From contig OX457042.1 of assembly GCA_949752735.1 (NCBI GenBank), positions 38,326,195-38,390,194 of the forward strand: a stretch of DNA of 64,000 nt, in the 5' to 3' direction. Each line of letters begins with the position of its first letter. Positions within the stretch are counted from its first letter, which is position 1. Below are positions 55,096-64,000 of this stretch, in pieces. Under the pieces are notes generated by a model. That model was not told the DNA's origin and made no database searches. It saw nothing but the letters and a program-made list of their open reading frames with translations. The translations under genes and the position numbers were made by a program. This stretch comes from Lumbricus terrestris. Taxonomy: Eukaryota > Annelida > Clitellata > Crassiclitellata > Lumbricidae.

Positions 55096-55376
55096 CTTTC
55101 GGACCTGTTTTTTTCTTGCAAACCAGCATTGTTTTTCTGGCCCACAGAAAGACACAAAAAAACTGAACATAAAAGTTCAAATAAGTCATTTTTACGGCTT
55201 TCAGTTTTATGTTCACGATGTTAATAATTAAGATAAAAATTAAGATTTGTAGTCAAATTTCACTGTTTATAATTATACCAAAAAGGTAACATTTAAGCAT
55301 GAGTTTTGCAAGACATCTTTTCTTCTGGTGACTGAATCAATCACCAACAGTGCTTGCACTACAGCATTAACTCACC

Positions 55377-55730
55377 ATGGACAGCAGAGTGCAGCGGCCT
55401 ATGCAAGTGGAAAGAGGGAGGCAAAGCTCACACAGATAAGAGGGTGCCCAGCCTGATAAGCATCGCCACACCAAAGATGCAATCCTAAATGAGATGCGCT
55501 GCGGGAAAGAAAGTCAGTGCAAGACCTCACGCATATATTGGGATATGCGGTTGTACTTGATGAACCCCTCAATAAGTCGTGCGGCAGCCCTGTGGACCCT
55601 CTCCTACCTCTCAATCCGAACCTGTGGGAGACCAGCAAAGATGGAGGCGCAGTAGTCGAGGCGGCTCAGCACAAATGCATGGACAAGAGAAGCTGCAGCT
55701 TTAGAAGTTGGATAGCGCTCGGCTGAAGTA
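55377..55730 (-). pseudogene. L2/CR1-like LINE RT fragment (minus)
   Basis: Nearly the same sequence as 5500-5700 ('catcgccacaccaaagatgc', 'gctcacacagataagagggt') and extends further into the RT (Y..RLDYCASIFAGLPQV-like on the minus strand). Confidence 0.75.
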
Positions 55731-58470
55731 AGTCTATTCAAACGTTATCATCCACTCCACAATCTTGTGTGCTAGGTACTGCCATTTCTCGTTTTCAATG
55801 CTTTAGCCACATAGTGTCACAGTATTATAAATGACACATGGCCTGAAATTGCAACTGCCTATAAGCACCGACTTTATTCAAATGGAACTGCTGATAAAAA
55901 TATATTTTAACACAGCAAGTGCTAAGTTCTACGATGCTGCAAGCAGTAATCCAGAACTGTTTAAAACTGAATAAACTCAGCAGGATTAAGTCAAAGCCAA
56001 GTTTTAAGGTTCATTGCGGACCATATAAATGACGGCAACCTGTGTGAATGTGTATACATGAATGTGTATACATAGACCTATAAACTTTGCTGTTACCTGG
56101 TTTCTCTGGTAGACTGCTGGAAGTTTATACATGTTTACTTCTTGCAGTTTAAATATTGGCCATTCGTCTTTTGATGATTTGACTGCAATTATTAGCAACT
56201 ATTTTCAATAGACTGTAGACCCTTCATTAACCTAATGCAGCACCCATTGCATGTAGGCCTGGGGCAACAGTGAGCTGGATTGTGTGACTGGCAAATCGAG
56301 TGATTGCGAGCGTCCGGGAATAGAAAAATCAAAAGTTGGCAGCCCCATCTAGCACAGCTGGTATTAAGGAAATCTAAACTGACCACCCAAAAGGGAAGCA
56401 GTGTTTACGCTAAATTCACCGAAAAAATTAGGCAACATCTGCCCCGTGCAGAAGTATTATATACTCACATTCGTATATTACACACAAACACTAGCAGTAA
56501 CACTCATGCACAGAAACAACCTGGCATGTTCGCGTATCAACACTTTCGTCGCACTCACCCTACGATGTTGACACTTGACTCAAAAAAATTCAAATTGCCT
56601 TCTCCTGCAACTTGATATCTATTTTCAATGTGTCATCGCAACAATTACCACTAGTTTCTTTGTGTCATCAAATTCAGTTTTGCAATTTACACATGAGAAC
56701 ACTTTTACGCAAAGATTTTAACAGGGAGCGTATTATTATGGTCTCGGTCTAACATAATAGTAGGCGCGCAAAACGGAAACAGCTGAAACATGGACTACAT
56801 TTACAGGCAGAGAGCAACTTCTGAAAATTGGAACCTTGGAATCCAATGACTCTATTTCATAATACACGGTCCTTGCTTTGAATGCATAACTATGCTATAG
56901 TATCGGGGACCGACGTGTCGGTTAGGGTCAGACTGACCCGGTCAGTTAGGAGTCGTGAGGGTCAGTTGGGTCAGATTTAGGAGTCGTGAGGGTCGGTTAG
57001 GCCCTTTAGCCTTTAGGCCTAACGTCGTATCTTCTGCGTCGAATCATGCAATGATCAGCTTCAAGGGCGAAGACATTTTCGATGAGGGAGGGTAAAATTT
57101 TGGGTCTTGGACCAGGGAAAAAATTTCGTCTTGGTCGCCGAAAAATCTGATGACTTTTTTAGTCATTAATTTTGTCTCGAATTCCCAAGAAAAAGGTACC
57201 ATTTCATCCGCCAAAATACTTGATAAAGTAAGTAAGTAAGTAAGTAAGTAAGTAGTCTAAGAATATTCTTTATTATACCACCAGCAAACGCACAGTAGTT
57301 TACAGAGGAAATAAATAATAGAAAACTATTACCACATATAGTATATTCACATATAGTGTAATATAATATATGTGCTATTACTTTTTAGTCATCAGTCATC
57401 TTGGTCGGAGTAATGGCCTCTCTGGCTCTCTGGTATTCTGCTTTTCCCACTGCATTCATTTAATGGCTTGTTGAAATCAAATGGGGGCCACGTCACATGC
57501 ACTTTTTTCAAAATGGGGGGAGGCATGGCCGGATTGGCCCCCACCTGGATCCGCCTCTGATCAACTTTCTCAGGACATACACTTTGCAAAGTTACATTGC
57601 AATAGCCTAGGCAGGCCTATCTCCATAACGACAATCTAATCCTGAAATACTCAGGACATATTTCTAGTAGGCTAGGCCTACAGTTACGATAACATGCATG
57701 CTGTATGGGAGATATGATTTAAAAATTCTGGCAGCAGGACATTCGACAAGTAGCCTTACTATATAGGTCTAGTTTTCGTTGAATATTTTAAAAACGAGCT
57801 GTTGTACGTAGGCCTATCTCTTAGTTATTGAAACTGAAAGAAGACCAATATGTCACCCTCTATATATAGCCTACAGATCAAGTCTAAACTCATTTTTGAA
57901 AAAAAAGGAGATACGCGAAGATAATTCTGAGGCAACAAACTGCACAAATTCATTTAGGCTACAACCACAGTATAGGTCTACTGTGCTTACAACTGCACAT
58001 TTTGTGTAGAGCTGCACGCTAAAATAAGCCCTGGTCCGGATAGGCCTACGTACTATAGTTTTGCCGCTTTGAAACTATTATCGCAGGCGTAAACTAAATT
58101 CCAAAGCGCCACTTGAAAGTTAAGACAATGGGGACTCTTGTCTCAGCCTGCTCCCATTAATTCGTCATGGAGAGGCATAGCGACTGCCCTCTGTACCCTA
58201 GCTGACAGTCTACTCCCTTTCCTAACACTCCTCTGCAATAGTTCTCTCCGTGATGGTGTACGTCCTTCCCGAGTCACGGAAACGGTCAATTGTTGTTCAG
58301 CCCATGGCTCCGACCGGAGGGGCCCCCGAAAGGAAGGGGCCCCTAAACTGACAAAAAAATTATAACTAGGTGATTGACATTTATTGAAGCCATTGCACAA
58401 GTGGATTTTAACGACAAAACCGTGAAGTAAATATGGAGTACATGTACACTGTAGGTCTATGTCAATATTT
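55731..58470. other. region upstream of TSC2; promoter and 5' UTR exon expected here or nearer
   Basis: No coding exon recognised. 56930-57000 has two to three copies of 'gtcagttaggagtcgtgagg'. 57225-57330 is a minus LINE tail with (AAGT)n. 58080-58350 is the most GC- and CpG-rich part and holds a 'ggggcccc' inverted pair at 58318-58347. A promoter there is a guess only. Confidence 0.3.
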
Positions 58471-58477
58471 ATTTTAT

Positions 58478-58600
58478 ATTTATTTATTTCAGAAATTTAT
58501 ATAGCGCCTCTTCAAGGTTGGCTACTCAGAAGCACTCCCGGCCCAACCACGGCTAAATAAAAGTTTTTAGGTTCTTAAGGAACAGAGCGGAGTGACCCCT
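58478..58600 (-). repeat. LINE 3' end, minus
   Basis: 'ttatatagcgcctcttcaag', 'agaagcactcccggcccaac', 'aaaagtttttaggttcttaa': the reverse of 52060-52225. Confidence 0.8.
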
Positions 58601-58620
58601 GTTATATATATATATATATA

Positions 58621-59392
58621 CAGGGTGCGCCAAAAAAAAGACCCCCTAGGTTTTTTGCCAATATTTTGACCAAAAGTAAGAATTTCCAAATGAAATTTTA
58701 CAAGCTTATAGACAATTCATATTTACACATTATGGCCAGATTTCATCAACATATTTCAAGCGGAACAAAAGTTATGCCACTTTTAGTGAGACCACCCACC
58801 GTTTTTTGACGATTCAAAAACGTAACGCAACAAAAAGTAGGTTTTTGCCAATATCTTGGCCAAAAGTAAGAATTTCGAAATGAAATTTTACAGGTTAATA
58901 GGCAATTCATATTTACATATGATGGCCAGATTTCATAAAAATATTTCAAACACAACAAACGTTACACCACTTTTAGTGAAGCCACCCTACGTTTTTTGAT
59001 GATTCAAAAAAGTACAAAAACGGTGGGTGGCCTCACTAAAAGTGATATAACTTTTGTTCTGTTTGAAATATTTTTATGAAATCTGGCCATCATATGTAAA
59101 TATGAATTGCCTATTAACCTGTAAAATTTCATTTCGAAATTCTTACTTTTGGCCAAGATATTGGCAAAAACCTACTTTCTGTTGCGTTACGTTTTTGAAT
59201 CGTCAAAAAACGATGGGTGGCCTTCCTAAAAGTGGCATAACTTTTGGTTTGTTTGGAATATTTTGATGAAATCTGGCCATCAAATGTAGATATGAATTGT
59301 CTTTAAGACTGTAAAATTTCATGTAGAAATTCTTACTTTTGGTCAAGATATTGACAAAAAACCTAGGGGGGTCTTTTTTTTGGCGCACCCTG
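58621..59392. mobile_element. foldback element with four mirrored copies of one ~175-bp unit
   Basis: Ends cagggtgcgccaaaaaaaag and the exact inverse, with TA on both sides (in a TATATA tract on the left). Two units run forward (from about 58655 and 58838) and two run in reverse (59025-59200 and 59200-59370). Each contains 'gtaagaatttc.aaatgaaa', 'cacttttagtga' and 'acgttttttgacgattcaaa'. No transposase. Confidence 0.92.
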
Positions 59393-59397
59393 TATAA

Positions 59398-59705
59398 CTA
59401 GCTGAATTACCGGCGTTGCCCGGACATTTCGGTTTTTAGTCTCTCAGTCGCGCCTGACCTCGCTCCCACTCCGCCTTTCTCACCCGCCTTCTTCCATCGG
59501 CCCCAACCTTGGGAACTTGTCCGTGAAATGTAGGTTTTTCGTCCCAAACCAGCTCCCACCCACCCCTGCGAGCGGGTTCGCCAACAAAGGTTTTCCGTCC
59601 CAACCCATCTCCCACCCGCCCCTGCGGGTTCGCCACCCCTCCAGGGTGGCCGGCATTTGCCGGTGAATTTTGGCTCTTTTGCCTAAACCCGTCCGTTGAC
59701 ACGAC
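59398..59705 (+). repeat. 'cggcgttgcccgg' repeat, copy 2
   Basis: Starts 'actagctgaattaccggcgt' + 'tgcccgg' directly after the foldback element. GC-rich body with 'cccacccgcccctgcgggtt'. Truncated. Confidence 0.6.
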
Positions 59706-59862
59706 AGCCTAAAATGTTATTATTAGTGTGGAAATTAAAAAGAATTTAAACCATGTGAGGGGACACTTAAATTGAAGTCTTAAACCATGACTATCAGCAC
59801 CGAAAAAATAAGTAATTTCCTTAAAATGACGGCCTAAAATGCCACAAATGCAGTGTGGAAAT

Positions 59863-60082
59863 TAGTGGCGGTGCCAGGATTTCAGTTTCGGGGGGCTAAA
59901 GCCCGCGGCAAAAATTTCACATTTTCATCCGTCAAAATTTCTGACGACCTTTTTTTTTTTAGTCGTCAGCCCTAAATTGTGGATTTCTCAATGTAGAAAA
60001 TTTGGATGGCCCTTTTTTTTAGGGGGGGCAGAGCCTCTTGTAGGGGGGGCTTAGCCCCCCAGACCCCCTAGCGCCGCCACTG
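59863..60082. mobile_element. 220-bp hAT MITE with exact 8-bp duplication
   Basis: Ends TAGTGGCGGTGCCAGG and CCTAGCGCCGCCACTG, inverted with two or three mismatches. Flanked by GTGGAAAT at 59855-59862 and 60083-60090. Confidence 0.88.
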
Positions 60083-60090
60083 GTGGAAAT

Positions 60091-60678
60091 TAAAAATTGT
60101 CGCTAATGGGGAGGTGCACACCCCTTCCGCATCCGCTTCCCTGCTAAGCGCTAAGCGCCTCAGCAATCATCCTTCGGCCGTATGTGTTTCGGAAGGATCT
60201 GGTAATTTTCCTTCACCTGTTGCAGTCTCAATCATTCCAGTGTACATGTAATAACACAAGAGAAAGATACGAGACTAGCAGCAGCTTATACTAGCAGCTG
60301 CCAGTGATGACGCATAACTAATGTAGGTCCAAGATACCACATCATGTGCTGCGACTCCCTCTGCACAATGGCAATGACCTACTCGAGTTTATACATGCTC
60401 AACGCCTACTGGGTGATGAAAACCGTCCAAGCCCGAGTTAACTCGGGCTCCAAGCTTATGAGAATGAATTCCGCAGCCCGAGTTAACTCGAGACCCATGC
60501 TAAAAGGGTTAAAAGTTAAAACCAGTGGAAGCAAAAGAAACAGAGGTTGAAACTTGGTATGACTTAGTTATTTTTTTTAAATGAATTTTTTTATAAATAT
60601 CATTGATTGCAAGCAGCCATTAAGGCATAAGGTCTGCTACTCGTGTTGAAGTCTGTGCCTATCACGAGTGCTTGATGT
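60091..60678. other. FLII downstream flank
   Basis: No gene. 60440-60500 has 'cccgagttaactcgggc', a 16-bp perfect palindrome, and a second 'cccgagttaactcgag' 50 bp later. Together with 'ggttaaaag' these look like an eroded TTAA-type end. Confidence 0.4.
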
Positions 60679-60684
60679 TTTATT
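60679..60684 (-). terminator. candidate FLII poly(A) signal AATAAA
   Basis: Exact AATAAA on the minus strand about 200 nt after the FLII stop codon. No competing AATAAA was seen between the stop and this point. Position is reasonable for a short 3' UTR; the cleavage site was not determined. Confidence 0.5.
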
Positions 60685-60885
60685 AACAAGACCAAACTCA
60701 ATGCTGCAGATTTAGAATGTCTTTAAATAACAGCTAATGAAACAACATCTGACAGACAAGCTATAACAGTTTCTTGTCATAATTTATCTATTAGCATCAG
60801 TGAAGTTGTCTCACTACAAGAAACAAAGCTTTCTGCTATTACAATTGCTTTAGTCTAAATTATTCAATGCTCATGTTTCACAAAA

Positions 60886-61020
60886 CTACTGAAGCGTTTC
60901 ACGGTATTTTCCCCATCCATGAAAGCATTTTGTGAAGTTTAGTGTCTCCTTGTATTTGAGAGCGAGCACCAGTTTGCGCGGTCTGTCTGACTGCTTGTTG
61001 CGCAGATGCTGAATGTAAAC
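60886..61020 (-). CDS. FLII: FLII (flightless-1) last coding exon with stop codon
   Basis: 44 codons plus TAG at 60888-60886, phase 0 in, acceptor tcgttcag. Encodes VYIQHLRNKQSDRPRKLVLA then NFTKCFHGWGKYRETLQ, matching human [20 protein letters not shown] and AFTRCFHAWSAFCKALA, so the protein ends at the family's usual C-terminus. Same strand as TSC2, which starts about 6 kb downstream. The gene continues beyond the right edge. Confidence 0.96.
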   Translation of the reverse strand, partial: VYIQHLRNKQSDRPRKLVLALKYKETLNFTKCFHGWGKYRETLQ

Positions 61021-61089
61021 CTGAACGAAACACAAAATGAATGATGTCTAGAAATCTACTCAAGCGGATAAAAGTTTTTTTAGATCGTA

Positions 61090-61385
61090 TGTTTATCACT
61101 ATTACATTTATACTGTACTCCTGTATCTTCTCTGCCCCAGTCGTTCCTCACACCCATGTTTATCCCACGGTGCATGCTTCTACTGCCCAGTCTACAGTTT
61201 CTATGCTGTCATCCTCTCCAGATGGAACTGGTTACCTCAATCCCAACCTTTTTTCTCTTTCTTTTTTTGTCAGTTACACAAGCACCTGAAAACCTCTCCT
61301 TTTATCAGTGAAGGTCATGAGTGCGCCTGATCTTCGGTCGCGCAACATAAATATGATCATGATTATAATACAAATAATAATTTAA
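61090..61385 (+). pseudogene. LINE RT C-terminal fragment in FLII intron
   Basis: 'ggtcatgagtgcgcctgatc' and the preceding traces (PHTHVYPTVHAS...DGTGYLN) look like an L2-type 3' end followed by a TAATA-rich tail. Confidence 0.45.
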
Positions 61386-61405
61386 TATTTATGTTGCTTT
61401 TGGCG

Positions 61406-61521
61406 CCCTTCTAATGGCATGGTTGTGTTATGGCACCATAGAAATTGCTACTGCTAACAATGACAATTTCTAACAATGACAATATCTATGGTGCCGTAAC
61501 ACAACCACGCCATTACAAGGG
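61406..61521. repeat. 42-bp-arm hairpin
   Basis: Left arm 61406-61447 and right arm 61480-61521 are reverse complements with four or five mismatches. Loop 32 nt. Located in the last FLII intron. Confidence 0.88.
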
Positions 61522-61718
61522 TACAAAAAACAACATAAATACATGATTTTATGTACATGCGAGGAAAATGGTTCCAGGAAAAAATAGGTTAAAATGGAAG
61601 AAAGGGGATTCAGATGTGAGAACAGGTTCAAAAGAATGGAATCAAATTGCATAACAAATTAGTTGAATTAAAATGTTAAAGGTTAACAAGATATCCCACA
61701 ACATTTGTTATTTTTAGA

Positions 61719-62580
61719 AAATACTAGCTGGGGTACCCGGCGTTGCCCGGGAAATTAGAATTTGCCCCGCACCCGGCCAAATCCTTACTTCCCCACCCTC
61801 CACTTCATCCCATATCCTCGCTCCTACTCCCCACCCCACTTATTTTCCCCATCCCACTCACCCACCGACCTCCTAACCCATAAGCCTCTCATGATATTTC
61901 CGTCTACTGGCAAATTGTTTCCACCCCAGCAATGCCCTGCCTCCACCCGGCGGCACCCTAACTGCCCGCTCCCCTCCCCACCCCACTCGACCGCACCCAA
62001 CCTTATCACACTCCGACCTCCTAACCGGTATGCCTCTCGTGATATTTGCATTTACGGGTAAATTGTCTTTCTCCCCTCCCAACAATACCCTGCATTCATT
62101 GACCCAGCCCCTGCCTCTTGGGATGGGCGAGGTGTGTCTTGGGATGGGCGAGGTGGCCCCTGTAGCACTATAGCTGTCTAGCTGCAACGTTTCAGGTGAA
62201 AAACTGTGAAAGTATGGCAACGAAATAGAAATTTATAGCGAAAATTAGGGTTTTTCCCCTCCCCCACCCTGGCCCCCATGGTGGTAGAGATTCGCCACCT
62301 CCTCCACCAGGTGTTCATGCACACACTGACACAGTAGTGAAGGTTTGGAGTGAAAAGGTGAAAAACTTTGAAAATGCATCCCGGTCAAACATAAATTTAT
62401 AGCAAAAATGAGGGTTTTCGCCCCCACCATCCTGGCCCCATGGTGGTAGAGATTCGCCGACCCCTCCACCGGGTGTCCTATACCCACACGCAAACAGTAG
62501 TGAAAGTTTGGAGTGAAAAGCTCAAAAACTGTTGAAATGCATCCCGGACAGACAGACAGACAGAATCCTCTCTTTCTAGA
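61719..62580 (+). repeat. 'cggcgttgcccgg' repeat, copy 3, longest
   Basis: Starts 'actagctggggtacccggcg' + 'ttgcccggg', C-rich body, two ~125-bp tandem subunits around 62210-62560 ('tttatagcgaaaattagggt'/'tttatagcaaaaatgagggt'), and ends with (CAGA)n and 'tctttctagatatt'. The frames here are low-complexity artefacts. Confidence 0.7.
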
Positions 62581-62859
62581 TATTATGAATGCATGCAGGA
62601 AACAATACATGCGACCGATACATGTTGACAATCTGAGCAAAAGGACAGCTGCTGCAGAGGAATAGGTCCATCAGATGAATGCAGAAGTAGGCTGAGCAGG
62701 GAGAAGTGGTGTTTAGACTGATTTAGAATTGAGGAAATTACAAATAGGCTGCGATCAAGATGGGTGCCTTCTGTGATAAGGATTAACGAGGGCAAGTGCA
62801 GAGGGTGAACCATGAGGTTGCACAAGTAAAAAAGGAACTGAACAGAGAAAGTTAACAGC

Positions 62860-63470
62860 ACCGAAAAATGGAACTTTCCAACACGCAAAAGCTGAAAGGA
62901 AGTGAAATTCAGCTAAATATGGTGTTCGAAATGTTCTCCTTGTTCACGGACACGTGACCGTAGATGTAGTAGAGTAATAGTTGTCCCGGAAGACACTCGG
63001 CTTCATATCCCACAGTTGTAGCTACCCACAGTCCAGACCTCGAGCCGGAGTACATGTACTGGAGGAGCGCTTTTTTTGTTCCCATATTCATGACATCGAT
63101 AACCGTAGGGTGCGTCTGATTGAAGAGCGACAGCTGTTTGACCACATGAAACCAGACCATCAAACAGTAGTGTCTACGTCTACGGTCATGTGTCTGCGAA
63201 CAAGGAGGACATTTTGAAGACTATACATAGCTGAATTTCACTTCCTTTCAGCTTTTGCATGTTGGAAAGTTCCATTTTTTGGTGTTGCATCTCAAACACT
63301 CATAAATTTGACAAACTCACGAATATTTCTAATTGGCATTAGGAGAGTTGGTGGTGATATGGCTACTGTTGTTGCGTTTAAAATTTCAGACAAATCCTAA
63401 AAGTTTGACCGAATTATGACACGTTTTTGCTAGGTTCTACTTTTCATCGGGACACCGTGTAGTTCATTAC
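62860..63470. mobile_element. family X DNA element with inverted arms
   Basis: 'aaaatggaactttccaacac' + 'gcaaaagctgaaaggaagtg' (62868) is inverted at 63238-63280. The right end reads 'cttttcatcgggacaccgtg', the inverse of 40277. Centre 62990-63150 reads YPQSRPRAGVHVLEERFFCS in one frame, perhaps a transposase scrap. Confidence 0.7.
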
Positions 63471-63499
63471 TGTTCAATGTACACAATGTGATACTTTAC

Positions 63500-63613
63500 C
63501 TGTGCACTTTTAAATGACAGCTTAATTTCTACGTCACTAGTTCTCTTTCCTATCCACAAATAGACTTGTTCGCCGTTGTCAAGTATCATAACATCGTCAT
63601 CAGCAAGGTCATC
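63500..63613 (-). CDS. FLII: FLII (flightless-1) penultimate coding exon
   Basis: FLII joins N-terminal leucine-rich repeats to six gelsolin-like repeats. It binds actin and acts as a cytoskeletal and nuclear-receptor coregulator; this is family knowledge. This 38-codon exon, phase 0 both sides, encodes [20 protein letters not shown] then [11 protein letters not shown], matching human [20 protein letters not shown] and VEIKLSLKACQ in the last gelsolin repeat. LDNG and VYLWIGK are typical of the gelsolin fold. Acceptor atatag, donor CAG|GTAAAG. The acceptor lies in a 24-bp tandem duplication: an upstream copy of the same acceptor sequence is at 63639-63638, but its use would put TAG in frame. 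Confidence 0.95.
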
Positions 63614-64000
63614 CTATATAACATAAGCAAGGTCATCCTAAATAAAATAACCAAACAGCTCAATCTGAAAAGGCAATAAATCTAACAAGAAAAGATTACT
63701 ATGTACTATGTATACAGCAGTGCAGCTGCATATAATTGATCAAAAACAATGCCACTGTAATAATAACATGGTAATAATTACATACGCTTCAACGTATGGT
63801 CAGTACTGAATGAAACCTCAACATAACCGTCTTCATATCGCTCAATGTGTTCTGCTGATCGTCTTGATCTTTTTGTTCATCTTGATCTTTCTGTTTCCAT
63901 GATTACGACCGATCTTGCCCAACATCACGCATTAGCTGTGGTTGTCTCTCCATTTGAAATGGCCTTACTCCATCACTAAGGATGGAACCAATGAATCGTT
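63614..64000. other. FLII intron (edge of window)
   Basis: Contains the duplicated acceptor sequence at 63630-63645. No further FLII exon recognised. 63840-63960 is pyrimidine-rich without a clear identity. Confidence 0.5.

Noticed and set aside
58746..59266. Two nearly identical 70-codon frames on opposite strands
   Set aside because: They are the mirrored units of the foldback element, not genes.
61762..62220. Proline- and glycine-rich open frames on both strands
   Set aside because: Low-complexity C-rich body of an interspersed repeat.

Overview
This is a stretch of animal nuclear genome: AT-rich, with intron-rich genes and many decayed retrotransposons, tRNA-derived SINEs and small DNA transposons. 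The repeat types (L2/CR1-like and RTE-like reverse transcriptases ending in short tandem tails, SINEs ending in an 'aaggggcgctata' box, hAT, piggyBac-like and foldback elements) are usual in marine invertebrates. I cannot name the phylum, and no species is claimed. Nothing bacterial, viral or CRISPR-like is present.

Two conserved genes are recognised, both on the minus strand and read right to left. At the right edge are the last two coding exons of FLII (protein flightless-1): the C-terminal gelsolin-like repeat, stop codon at 60886-60888, poly(A) signal near 60684. About 6 kb further along comes TSC2 (tuberin), the Rheb GTPase-activating subunit of the TSC complex. I placed 30 coding exons, from the start codon at 54866 to an exon ending at 433, about 1,450 codons. 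They cover the N-terminal helical-repeat half, the central tuberin domain and the phosphorylation-rich linker. The C-terminal Rap/Rheb-GAP domain and the stop codon must lie left of base 1. Reading frame and intron phases are continuous across the gene except at two junctions. The exon ending at 32928 is followed by GA instead of GT. The junction from the exon ending at 6296 to the exon near 817 only keeps phase with the third of three closely spaced AGs.

Almost everything else is repeat material inside TSC2 introns or between the two genes. The clearest elements are: hAT transposons with exact 8-bp target duplications (1242-2028, 19770-21539, 59863-60082); a piggyBac-like deletion derivative flanked by TTAA (11732-12341); a terminal-inverted-repeat element built of 'ggacaattacccc' subrepeats (3822-4307); a decayed transposase-like gene of a family I cannot name (9190-10735); several L2/CR1-like and RTE-like LINE 3' ends; one LINE copy (about 48380-50800) split by a SINE and by a 1-kb TIR element; and two foldback elements (51045-51565 and 58621-59392).

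No new multi-gene system is visible. The most unusual signals are the GA donor in TSC2, a 38-bp minisatellite with a five-unit higher-order pattern (26482-27359), a foldback element carrying four copies of one unit in mirrored orientation, a minisatellite grown from a SINE core (22006-22164), and a 66-bp TTAA-type mini-element whose empty site can be read from a second copy of its host in the same window.
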